Part shown: one piece after another, positions 1-7,048 of the stretch
How positions within the stretch are numbered: position 1 is the first letter of the stretch
Layout: every line of letters begins with the position of its first letter
Translations under genes and position numbers: made by a program
DNA from: Chersky-267 sp963744115
Lineage (GTDB): Bacteria; Chloroflexota; Limnocylindria; Limnocylindrales; CSP1-4
Direction: 5' to 3'
Assembly: GCA_963744115.1 (NCBI GenBank)
Contig: CAVUSI010000002.1
Location: 248,001-312,000, forward strand
Length of the DNA stretch: 64,000 nt
The notes under the pieces: model-generated
Database searches by the model: none
The model's input: only the letters and a program-made list of their open reading frames with translations
Told to the model about the DNA's origin: nothing

Positions 1-243
1 CGCTCCGACGCGTTCAGCTGGGTCCGCCCGCGCGCGGGCTCGGTCGGGTTCCCGCGGCTGACGATCCCGGGCGTGTCGATCGACGCGTTCGCGGCCGACC
101 TGGTCGAGGCAGAGGGCGTGCTGCTCCTGCCCGGCTCGCGGTTCGGCGTCCCGGGCGACCACTTCCGGATCGGGTTCGGTCGGACTGACCTGCCGGTCGC
201 GCTCGCCCGTCTCGAGGCGTTCGTCGATCGCCGGTTCGGCTGA
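1..243 (+). CDS. C-terminal part of a PLP-dependent class I/II aminotransferase (5' cut by window edge)
   Basis: The frame is open from base 1 and ends at TGA 241-243, giving the last 80 residues. The stretch GVLLLPGSRFGVPG followed by FRIGFGR is the typical C-terminal small-domain segment of fold type I class I/II aminotransferases, where the Arg near the end binds the substrate alpha-carboxylate. The substrate cannot be told from this piece, because the PLP lysine and the rest of the large domain lie upstream of the window. The family assignment is fairly secure; the specific reaction is unknown. Confidence 0.75.
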   Translation, partial: RSDAFSWVRPRAGSVGFPRLTIPGVSIDAFAADLVEAEGVLLLPGSRFGVPGDHFRIGFGRTDLPVALARLEAFVDRRFG

Positions 244-291
244 TCGCGATCAGGGCTTGTCTACCGGCCCTGCCGGGCGGATAGTCTCGCC

Positions 292-432
292 ATGCGTCTG
301 CGACGTGCCACGGGAGGACTCGGGGTCGGGGCCGGATTGAGCTTCGTCCTGCTCCACGCCGTCCACGTGGCCGCCATCTCCGCGCCCGCCGCTCTGGGCG
401 CCGCTGTCGGATTCGTCTGCCACATCCGGTAG
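292..432 (+). CDS. possible small hydrophobic protein (46 aa)
   Basis: A short frame runs from ATG 292 to TAG 430-432 between the aminotransferase end and the convergent sulfite-oxidase-like gene. The translation starts MRLRRATGG and continues with a single hydrophobic stretch (LGVGAGLSFVLLHAVHVAA, then APAALGAAVGFV), so it could be a one- or two-pass membrane peptide with a positive N-terminus. A TAGTCT box lies just upstream at 281-286. I recognise no family. It could be chance coding in GC-rich DNA. Confidence 0.35.
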   Translation: MRLRRATGGLGVGAGLSFVLLHAVHVAAISAPAALGAAVGFVCHIR

Positions 433-444
433 GCGCGTCGCAGG

Positions 445-1512
445 TCAGGCCCGGACGCTGACCGCGACGTCCTGGACGAGGTTGTTGGCGAGCCCCTTGA
501 CGTTCCACGGCGGGACCGTGGGTTGGGTGCTGCCCTCGGCGTCCGTCGCCCGGCACGAGAGGGTGTGCTCGCCCGCGTCCGCCAACCAGTCGTATGTCCA
601 GTTCCGCCAGGCAAAGTCGCCGATCGACGGACCGAGCGTCGCGTCGGCCCAGATCCCGTCGACCCCGACCTCGACCCGGACGATCGGCGCGGTCCCGCCC
701 CAGGCTCGACCGCGGAGCGTCGTCGCTCCCGCACTCAACGACCGGACGCGAGTGTAGAAGTCGGGGATGCCCGGCGGGATCATCAGCGCCCGGACGCGCA
801 TCCGGGTGACCGGCTGCCCGGGGTCGTCGTCCGACTCGCGGAAGGTGTACGCCTCGATCTGCTGGTAGCCCTCGAATGGCGCGGCGACGGCCTCGATCGC
901 GGTCAGCCACTTCACGCTCGTCATCCCGTACCAGCCGGGGACGAGGAGCCGGACGGGGAAGCCGTGCTGCGGCTCGAGCGGTCGACCGTTCATCTGGTAG
1001 GCCAAGAGGACCTCAGGCGCTGCCGCCTGGGCGACCGTCAGGCTGCGCTGGTAGTCCTGCTCGATGTCGCCCTGCGTCCCCCGGTCGGCTCCGCTGAACA
1101 CGAGCTCCACGGCGTCCGGTCGGACCCCGGCGTCGGCGAGGATCCCCGCCAGCGGCGTCCCGGTCCACGTCGCCGTTCCGACGGCCTCGACCAGCCACGG
1201 CTGGCTCAGCGGCCGCGGGTCCAGCCGGGCGCGGCCGTTGCCGGCGCATTCCATCGTGACCGGGAGCGTCCGGGCGGGTCGTCGGCGCAGGTCGGCCAGG
1301 CTCAGCTCGAGCGGGCGCTCGACCAGGCCCCCGATGCGGAGTCGCCAGGCGTCCGCGTCGACGTCGGGGATGTCGAAGTGGATGAGCAGGTAGTGCATCC
1401 CGACCGGCGTGACGTCGTAGCGCAACGCCTCGAGCGGCATGCCCCGGTTGCGGGTCGCGAGCTGGAGCTCCTCGAGACGGATCCCTTCGCCGGGTCCGGC
1501 GGTGCTGGCCAT
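445..1512 (-). CDS. molybdopterin-dependent oxidoreductase, sulfite oxidase family
   Basis: A 355-residue protein of the SUOX fold. Residues ~40-210 form the molybdopterin-binding domain, with the Mo-ligand cysteine at C89 in VTMECAGNGR and the GFPVRLLVPGWYG motif. Residues ~235-350 form the Mo-co dimerisation domain (VRVEVGVDG, WRNWTYDW). Family members oxidise sulfite or reduce oxidised methionine or other small substrates. This copy has no Tat signal and no haem domain, so it appears cytoplasmic and would need an external electron acceptor. It starts at ATG 1512 with no close partner gene. The cofactor family is clear; sulfite as substrate is only a family-based guess. Confidence 0.85.
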   Translation of the reverse strand: MASTAGPGEGIRLEELQLATRNRGMPLEALRYDVTPVGMHYLLIHFDIPDVDADAWRLRIGGLVERPLELSLADLRRRPARTLPVTMECAGNGRARLDPRPLSQPWLVEAVGTATWTGTPLAGILADAGVRPDAVELVFSGADRGTQGDIEQDYQRSLTVAQAAAPEVLLAYQMNGRPLEPQHGFPVRLLVPGWYGMTSVKWLTAIEAVAAPFEGYQQIEAYTFRESDDDPGQPVTRMRVRALMIPPGIPDFYTRVRSLSAGATTLRGRAWGGTAPIVRVEVGVDGIWADATLGPSIGDFAWRNWTYDWLADAGEHTLSCRATDAEGSTQPTVPPWNVKGLANNLVQDVAVSVRA

Positions 1513-1617
1513 CCACGGATGGTCGCACCGATGGTCAACGTCCGTGCGGACGGCGGCGTGCGTCCAACGCGCCGCAGCCCTTGTGCTCTGCCCACCCTCC
1601 CGGGGTGCGCCGTCACG

Positions 1618-2988
1618 TCAGCCGATGCGGGCGAACTCGTCGAGGAACCGGGCGGTCAGCTGGGCGGCCTTTGCGGCATAGTCGAGGCGCACGTTCTCGT
1701 TCGGGGCATGGGCCCGGCAATCCGCCGACCCGCCGCCGAGGGTGGTCGTCGGGACCGCGTCACGGCCGCAGACCTGCCACATCGGGGCCGTTCCCGGCAT
1801 CGACACGTAGCGGACCGAGGGGCTCTCGAAGACGGCCTCGGAGACCCGGGCGGCCGCGTCCAGGATCGGGTCGTCGGCCTTGCTCCAGTACGCCCGCTCG
1901 CCCTGTTCGCCGATGACCTCGATGTCGTCGAAGCCGCTGGCCGCAAGGTGCGCCTTCATCGCAGCCACGATCGCCGCGGGATCCTGGTTCGGCACGATCC
2001 GGATGTCCAGCCGAGCGTGGGCCTCGGCCGGGGTGATGGTCTTGTCGCCCGGGCCGATGAAGCCGGACCAGAGCCCCTGGATGTTGAGTGTCGGGGCGAA
2101 TGTCATCGCCCGGATCGCAGCCGTGCCGTCGAGGCCGCCGAGCAGGCGCGGGACGCCGTACTCCTGGCGGATCTCCTCGATCGCGTCGAGCGGCACGGCA
2201 TCGCAGATCGCCAGTTGGGCCGCTGTCGGTGGCACGATCCCGGCCTCGATCCCGGGCAGCGTCGGGAAGCCATCCGCGTCGTACATGCTGGCCAGCGCCT
2301 GCGCCAGCCGGACCGGTGCACTCGGAAGGACGGTCGCCGCGCTCGAATGGGCGTCGTAGGCGATCGTCCGGCAGACCAGCTCGATGACGGCCATCCCGCG
2401 GACGCCGCCGAGGATCTCGGGTCGCCCCGACAGGTCGACCCCGCCGCCTTCGATCAGGGCGCCATCGACCTTGCGGATCCCCGGCCGCTGGTCGAGCAGC
2501 TCGTCGAGGTGCTCGCTGCCGTACTCCTCCTCGCCCTCCACGAGGAACCGGACACGGCAGGGGAGCGGGCCGATCGTCGCGAGGTATGCCTCGACCGCCC
2601 AGATGCGCGGCATGAGCTCGCCCTTGTTATCGGTCGCGCCGCGCGCATACAGTCGGCCGTCACGGACCGTCGGCTCATACGGCGGCGTCGTCCACAGGTC
2701 GAGCGGGACCGACGGCTGGACGTCGTAGTGTTGAACGGCGGTCAGGGTGCGGGGCCCGTCGCCGATGTCGCCCAGCACGAGCGGCGGGACCTCCGGTCGA
2801 CCCGGCAGCTCCACGACGTCGACGGTCGCCCCGAGTCGACGGAGCCGCGCGGCGATCCAGTCCGCGGCGCCGCCGAGGCCCTCGACGTCGCCTTGTTCCG
2901 AGCGGAACCGACAGAACTCCGCCAGCTCCTCGGTCCAGGCGGCCATCCGTTCGTCGACATAGCGGTCGAGGGCGGCGAAGTCGGTCAC
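1618..2988 (-). CDS. M20 family metallopeptidase / dipeptidase
   Basis: A 456-residue zinc peptidase of the M20 (ArgE/DapE/CPG2, carnosinase-like) family, cytoplasmic because no signal is present. The metal and catalytic residues are visible in order: H87 and D89 in QHYDVQP, bridging D120 in RGATDNKGE, and the general base and ligand in EGEEEYGS (E154, E155). The dimerisation (lid) domain occupies ~205-330, and a late metal His is expected in the C-terminal part. Length matches the long-dipeptidase subgroup. The start is GTG 2988. It is not in an obvious operon. A peptide or N-acyl-amino-acid substrate is likely; which one cannot be told. Confidence 0.9.
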   Translation of the reverse strand: MTDFAALDRYVDERMAAWTEELAEFCRFRSEQGDVEGLGGAADWIAARLRRLGATVDVVELPGRPEVPPLVLGDIGDGPRTLTAVQHYDVQPSVPLDLWTTPPYEPTVRDGRLYARGATDNKGELMPRIWAVEAYLATIGPLPCRVRFLVEGEEEYGSEHLDELLDQRPGIRKVDGALIEGGGVDLSGRPEILGGVRGMAVIELVCRTIAYDAHSSAATVLPSAPVRLAQALASMYDADGFPTLPGIEAGIVPPTAAQLAICDAVPLDAIEEIRQEYGVPRLLGGLDGTAAIRAMTFAPTLNIQGLWSGFIGPGDKTITPAEAHARLDIRIVPNQDPAAIVAAMKAHLAASGFDDIEVIGEQGERAYWSKADDPILDAAARVSEAVFESPSVRYVSMPGTAPMWQVCGRDAVPTTTLGGGSADCRAHAPNENVRLDYAAKAAQLTARFLDEFARIG

Positions 2989-3087
2989 GGTCGGACTCCC
3001 AGCGGCGGCGATCTCCGCCCGAGGATACCCGGCGCCACCGGCTCGCCGCAGGTGAAACCTCCCGGACGGGAGTAGCCTCGACGAGGT

Positions 3088-4180
3088 ATGACAGGCGACG
3101 CTGGCCGAGGCGCGATCGATCGGTTCCGGGGCACGACGCCCGCACGCCTCCTCGTCGCGGGTGTGGTTGCGGTGATCGTCGGCGCCGTCCTCCTCGGCGT
3201 CATCGGTCCCCGCTCGAGCGTCGGTCCCCGGTCGAGCGTCGGTCCCGACGGTTCGGCGGCCCCGGTCGCGGCGGTCGGCCCCGGCTCAGCCGATGCGTCG
3301 GTCGGCGGCTCCGCCGTCCTTCCCTCCGGTTCACCAGGGAACGGTCTTGCCCAGGCTGCCGGGTCGAGCCCCGCCATCGCCGCGGCGAGCGCGACCGTTC
3401 CGCATTTCAAGCACATCTACGTGATCGTGATGGAGAACCGCGAGTCCGGGTCGGTCATCGGGAACAGCGCGGCGCCGTACATCAACTCGCTCGTGGCACG
3501 CTACGGACTGGCCACGAACTACCGCGCCGTCGCGCATCCGTCCGAACCGAACTATCTCGCCCTGTTCAGCGGCTCGACCCAGGGTGTGACGGACGACGGC
3601 GTGCACGACTTCGCCCGGCCGAGCCTGGCCAGCCAGCTCGAGGCGGCCGGCAAGACATGGCGGGTGTTCGCCCAGAACGTCCCGTCCGGCTGCTTCACGG
3701 GCGCGACCGCCCAGAACGGTCGCGACGGGGCGGGCTCCTACGCCCGGAAGCACGAACCGGCCGATCAGCTTCAAGAGCGTCTACAGCCGCCCGGCGAGCT
3801 GCCGGAAGATCCGGGACTTCACCGCGTTCGCGCCGTCCGCGGCCGATTTCGAGCTGATCGTCCCGAACCTGTGCAACGACATGCACGACTGCTCCACGGC
3901 GACCGGCGACGCCTTCCTCCGGACATTCATCCCTCGCCTTCTGCGCAGCCCGTCGATGAAGGGCAGCGTCCTGTTCCTCACCTGGGACGAGGGGACGAGC
4001 AAGCTCGGCGGGGGCGGCAAGGTCGCGACGGTCGTCATCGGCCCGACGGTCAAGCGCGGCTTCCGCTCGGCGACGCCGCACTCGCACTACTCGCTGGTCC
4101 GGACGATCGAGGCGGCCTGGGGCCTGCCGTGCCTGAACCGAGCCTGCTTCGCGAACACGCTCCGCGAGTTCTTCCGCTAG
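3088..4180 (+). pseudogene. phosphoesterase family protein (PF04185, acid phosphatase/phospholipase C-like), frameshifted
   Basis: Reading 3088-3760 gives an N-terminal membrane anchor (LLVAGVVAVIVGAVLLGVIG), a Ser/Gly-rich linker with a tandem GPRSSV repeat, and the family signature HIYVIVMENRESG with the SEPNYLALFSG segment. These are the metal-binding parts of the alkaline-phosphatase-like fold used by secreted acid phosphatases and phospholipase C. At 3758-3764 one extra base shifts the frame. The correct C-terminus then continues in the next frame as ISFKSVYSRPASCRKIRD to LREFFR and stops at TAG 4178-4180, through LTWDEG, the late metal site, and HSHYSLVRTIE. Dropping one base restores an intact 363-residue protein. 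Either a sequencing error or a recent lesion. Confidence 0.75.
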
Positions 4181-4185
4181 GGTCC

Positions 4186-4205
4186 CGGGCGGTCAGGCCC
4201 GTTTT
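4186..4205 (+). terminator. intrinsic terminator after the phosphoesterase gene
   Basis: CGGGC (4186-4190) pairs with GCCCG (4197-4201) around a 6-nt loop and is followed by TTTT at 4202-4205. It lies 6 bases after the phosphoesterase stop and overlaps the end of the convergent GcvT-family gene. It is one of the few hairpins in this window with a T tract. Confidence 0.55.
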
Positions 4206-5389
4206 CGCGGCAGATCGAGGAACGGCAGCTCGACCACCGTCCCGCCGACGCGGCCGCGATGCGCCTCGACGGTCCACTCGACCGAGACCTTCGAGCCGAC
4301 CGGCTCGTGGCTCGGCGGCACCGATGCGAGGGCGATCGGCTTCTTGAGGATCGGGCTCCAGCCGAGGCTCGTCACACGGCCGATCTGTCGACCGCCGGTT
4401 GCGTCGTACAGCGGGGTGTGGCTGCGTGAGACCACCGCCGGAGCGGTCGGTGGGAGGCCCCGGGCGTCGTACAGCCCGACGATGTCGTCCCAGGTCAACT
4501 CGAGGCCGACGAGCCGCCGGGGCGGGCCGCCGGCGAGCTGCTCCGCCGCAAGGGCGCGTTTCCCGACGAACTCGCCCTTGGCGAGGTCGACCAGGCGGCC
4601 GAGGCCGATCTCGTACGGCGAGTACGCCTGATCGGCGTTCATCGCGTGGCGAGCGCTCGTGTAATCGACCTCGAGGAGGATGAGCCCGGCTTCGAGCCGG
4701 ACGACGTCGAGGGCGATCATCCCCGCCGGCCGGATGCCGTACGGCTTGCCCGCGGCCAGCAGGGCATCGAACACGTCGACCGCGCGATCGGCGGGGATCC
4801 ACAGCTCGTACCCCAGGTCGCCGGTGTAGCCGGTCCGGCTGACGTCGATCGCTGCGCCGGCGATGGTGGTCCCCCGGCGTCGGAAGTAGCGCAGGTCCTC
4901 GAACGTCTCGCCGGTCGCCGCGGCCAGCACCGCGCGGCTCCACGGACCCTGCAGGGCGATCGCGGCGATCCGCTCGCTGACGTCCTCGACCTCGACCGAC
5001 AGGCCGGTCGCGTTCATCGTCAGCCAGCGGTACTGGGGATCGGCGGCGGTCCAGCGGTAGCGATCGTCGTCGAGGCGGTGGATGGTCCCGTCATCGACGA
5101 CCTTGCCATCCTCGTCGCACCACGGCGAGTAGTAGACGCCGCCGACCTTGAGCTTGGTCGCGTCGCGGGTGATCACCCGGTCGACGAGTCGCTGGGCGTC
5201 GCGGCCGCTGACCTCGTACTTGTAGAGCGGGCTGACGTCGATCAGGGCGGCCTGCTCGCGGATCGCGTTGTACTCGATGTCGTGGAAGTCGGCGTAGACG
5301 CTGGCGGCGAAGTAGCCGGACCACTCGCGCCACTGCATCTTCCGGTTGTGGGCTTCCGTGCGAGGGTGGAACGCGGTGCCGACGCTCAA
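4193..5389 (-). CDS. GcvT-family (aminomethyltransferase-like) folate-dependent protein
   Basis: A 398-residue protein with the GcvT N-terminal folate-binding domain (~10-275: IDVSPLYKYEVSG, the DEDGKVVDDGTIHRL loop with the catalytic-type Asp, RTGYTGDLGYELWIP) and the C-terminal barrel (~290-390: RRLVGLELTWDD, IGRVTSLGWSPIL). The family moves a C1 unit from a methylamine- or methylthio-type substrate to tetrahydrofolate. Members include glycine cleavage T protein, DmdA-type demethylase and dimethylglycine/sarcosine enzymes. No gcvH or gcvP is nearby, so a role outside glycine cleavage is likely. The start is TTG 5389 with AGGAG 7-8 bases upstream. A palindrome at 5476-5492 is shared with the flavoprotein genes at 7049, suggesting co-regulation. 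Confidence 0.85.
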   Translation of the reverse strand: MSVGTAFHPRTEAHNRKMQWREWSGYFAASVYADFHDIEYNAIREQAALIDVSPLYKYEVSGRDAQRLVDRVITRDATKLKVGGVYYSPWCDEDGKVVDDGTIHRLDDDRYRWTAADPQYRWLTMNATGLSVEVEDVSERIAAIALQGPWSRAVLAAATGETFEDLRYFRRRGTTIAGAAIDVSRTGYTGDLGYELWIPADRAVDVFDALLAAGKPYGIRPAGMIALDVVRLEAGLILLEVDYTSARHAMNADQAYSPYEIGLGRLVDLAKGEFVGKRALAAEQLAGGPPRRLVGLELTWDDIVGLYDARGLPPTAPAVVSRSHTPLYDATGGRQIGRVTSLGWSPILKKPIALASVPPSHEPVGSKVSVEWTVEAHRGRVGGTVVELPFLDLPRKRA

Positions 5390-5475
5390 GGTCTGCTCCT
5401 GTGGTGGACGAGAGTGCCCCGCCGGCGGTCGGGGCCACGCGGCCCCGGCGGCTCGTGCTGAGCCGCGTCCAAGTA

Positions 5476-5492
5476 TGCATGAATCGTATGCA
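5476..5492. promoter_or_regulatory. putative operator TGCAT-N7-ATGCA (copy 1)
   Basis: A perfect inverted repeat with 5-bp arms and spacer gaatcgt, 86 bases upstream of the TTG start of the GcvT-family gene. A near-identical 17-mer, with one spacer difference, recurs at 7006-7022 upstream of the flavoprotein pair. Similarity extends to a TGGAT on the right of both (5496-5500 and 7026-7030). The spacing and symmetry fit a dimeric repressor or activator site. The regulator is unknown. Confidence 0.6.
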
Positions 5493-5536
5493 GCATGGAT
5501 GGTCTTCCCACCTCAGAGGCTTACGGGCGACCCCCG

Positions 5537-5720
5537 TCGAAGCAACGCCTCATCGTGCGTGGGACGCTCCAACCGGCGGAGGAGCGTCGTCACGGCTTGG
5601 GTTCGCGGTCGACTTCATCCCGGCGCGAGCGTGGCGCGGGATGATCCAGGGCCTCGTGTCGGGGCCCGGACCCTGCTGGATGCCGTTCGTTCGCCGGTTC
5701 GAGCCTGGGACGCACCAACG
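5537..5720. repeat. structured repeat element, copy 1 (~184 bp)
   Basis: About 90% identical, in direct orientation, to 6643-6825. A 161-bp core (5555-5715) is bounded by imperfect 24-bp inverted arms: 5555-5578 pairs with 5692-5715 at 19 of 24 positions. Inside is a second hairpin at 5615-5644 (TCATCCCG against CGGGATGA, then a bulge and three more pairs). The two copies differ mostly between the internal hairpin and the right arm. The rest of the gene-free stretch 5390-5860 holds only the operator at 5476 and the short leader of the lipoprotein gene. Could be a MITE-like element or a REP-type structured repeat; no transposase is near. Confidence 0.7.
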
Positions 5721-5860
5721 TCGTGCCGCAGACGCGGCCTCACCGCCGGAGCCCGAGCCGCGGAGCCTCGCGGCCGCCGCGCGGGTCGAAACCTGACGGC
5801 TGTCCGAGACGTCCGTACCTGTACTGAGCGCCACGACCGGCTGTCGAGGTGGAGACGACG

Positions 5861-6544
5861 ATGAGGCTCCCGGAGTACGTTCCATGGCACGTGTCGACGA
5901 CGGGCGCGCTCGGGCGAGCGCTCGCATCGGCGGCGGTGGCCTGTTTCGTTGTCGGGTGCAGCGCCCCGGCGGGGTCTGCATCAGCGTCGGCGGCGGCGGT
6001 CGGGTCCGGTTCGCCCGGAGGGTCCGCCTCAGCCCCGAGGCCAGCGGCGTCCGAGTCACAACCGACGTCGGCGATGCAGCGGTTCGAGGACGATCGAGTC
6101 GCCTTCGGATATCCGGCCGGCTGGGATGCCCGTCCGGGAGCGATCAATCCGAGCGGGAACGTGACGATCGTGTTCGTCGGCTCGACCGCCCTGCCGAGCG
6201 ACTGCGTCGAGGCCGCCAACGGCGGCGTGTGCTACCCGTGGCCGGTCATGACCTTGAAGCCCGGTGAGATCGTCGTCGCCTGGCGCGCCCATGGGATGCC
6301 CGGATCGAAGCCACCCACCGGTGGTGGGCCGACCTCCGTCGGTGGCCGTCCGGCCACGATCGAGCGCGGACCCGCCGACAAGGCTTGCGCCGCGATCGGT
6401 GGCGACGGATCGATCGCCGTCGCGGTCCCGAAGCCGCCGAGTCAGGTCGGCTGGATCGGGATCGACGCCTGCCTGGGCGGGCCGGGCACCGAGGCGTTCG
6501 AGGCGACGTTCGACGCCATGCTTGCGTCGGCCACGATCCACTGA
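5861..6544 (+). CDS. putative lipoprotein, unknown function
   Basis: A 227-residue secreted protein. The N-terminus (MRLPEYVPWHVSTTG, then ALASAAVACFVVGCSAPAG) is a lipoprotein signal with lipobox VVGC, followed by a Ser/Gly/Ala linker of about 40 residues and a compact domain beginning RFEDDRVAFGYPAGWD. It has four cysteines that may form two disulfides. The YPAGWD opening resembles the extracytoplasmic domain of the cyclase at 18714 (TVPDGWNG) and suggests a PsbP/Mog1-like sensor or binding fold, which is inference. ATG 5861 is chosen because GGAG lies 6 bases upstream; a GTG at 5849 is in frame but lacks such a site. It sits alone between two copies of a ~180-bp direct repeat. Confidence 0.65.
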   Translation: MRLPEYVPWHVSTTGALGRALASAAVACFVVGCSAPAGSASASAAAVGSGSPGGSASAPRPAASESQPTSAMQRFEDDRVAFGYPAGWDARPGAINPSGNVTIVFVGSTALPSDCVEAANGGVCYPWPVMTLKPGEIVVAWRAHGMPGSKPPTGGGPTSVGGRPATIERGPADKACAAIGGDGSIAVAVPKPPSQVGWIGIDACLGGPGTEAFEATFDAMLASATIH

Positions 6545-6642
6545 CCCGACCCGTCGCCGGTCGATGCGCCGAGCGGCAGCGGGGCGGCGGCCGACTAGCG
6601 GGTGAGGCGACTCGTAGCCGCGGTCGTCGGGCGGGTGGGCGA

Positions 6643-6825
6643 TCGTAGCAACGCCTCATCGTGCGTGGGACGCTCCAACCGGCGGAGGAGGGTGGTCACG
6701 GCCCTGGTTCGCGGTCGACTTCATCCCGGCGCGAGCGTGGCGCGGGATGATCGACGGCGCCGAGCACGGGCCGGGACCCTGCCGGATGCCGTTCGTTCGC
6801 CGGTTCGAGCCTGGGACGCACAACG
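6643..6825. repeat. structured repeat element, copy 2 (~183 bp)
   Basis: Second copy of the element at 5537-5720, in the same orientation, again with a 161-bp core (6661-6821), inverted arms 6661-6684 and 6798-6821, and an identical internal hairpin at 6721-6750. On the minus strand both copies keep the same short open frame ending PPPVGASHAR, but this is short and may simply follow from sequence identity. The gene-free stretch 6545-7048 otherwise holds the tandem array at 6854 and the operator at 7006. Confidence 0.7.
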
Positions 6826-6853
6826 GCGCTCGACACCGCGTCGATCCGAGCTT

Positions 6854-6918
6854 GGGACGCACAACGACGCCGGGACGCACAACGACGCCGGAACGCACAA
6901 CGACGCCGGAACGACGCC
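6854..6918. repeat. 18-bp tandem repeat array (about 3.5 units)
   Basis: Units of GGGACGCACAACGACGCC start at 6854, 6872 and 6890 (the third has GGAAC), followed by a shortened unit 6908-6918. Degenerate GGGACGACGC copies continue to about 6953. The unit begins with the sequence that closes the right arm of repeat copy 2 (GGGACGCACAACG at 6813-6825), so the array looks like local amplification from that end. Confidence 0.75.
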
Positions 6919-7005
6919 GGGCGACCCCCGGGACGACGCCGGGACGACGCTCGACACCCGCGCCGGTCCGAGCTGGGCAGCCACCCCCGCCGCTCGGGTA
7001 AACTC

Positions 7006-7022
7006 TGCATGAATCCTATGCA
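7006..7022. promoter_or_regulatory. putative operator TGCAT-N7-ATGCA (copy 2)
   Basis: The same palindrome as 5476-5492, spacer gaatcct, placed 26 bases before the TTG start of the first flavoprotein gene. A TAAACT that could serve as a -10 box lies just upstream at 6999-7004, so a bound protein would sit over or just after the transcription start. Confidence 0.6.
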
Positions 7023-7048
7023 GTCTGGATAGCGCGGAGGCGCCTGCC

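Noticed and set aside
523..3075. Very long open frame on the plus strand opposite the sulfite-oxidase-like and M20 genes
   Set aside because: GC-rich DNA leaves antisense frames open. The translation is Arg/Pro/Asp-rich with no motif, while both minus-strand genes carry full family signatures.
4193..5389. Calling this gene gcvT of the glycine cleavage system
   Set aside because: No gcvH, gcvP or lpd nearby, and the shared operator links it to flavoproteins; family name only is supported.
5550..6059. Minus-strand frame through repeat copy 1, conserved with a frame in copy 2
   Set aside because: The conservation follows from DNA identity of the two copies; there is no start signal or codon-bias evidence for a protein.
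6854..6953. CRISPR-like direct repeats
   Set aside because: Units are 18 bp, adjacent and without unique spacers; this is a simple tandem array.
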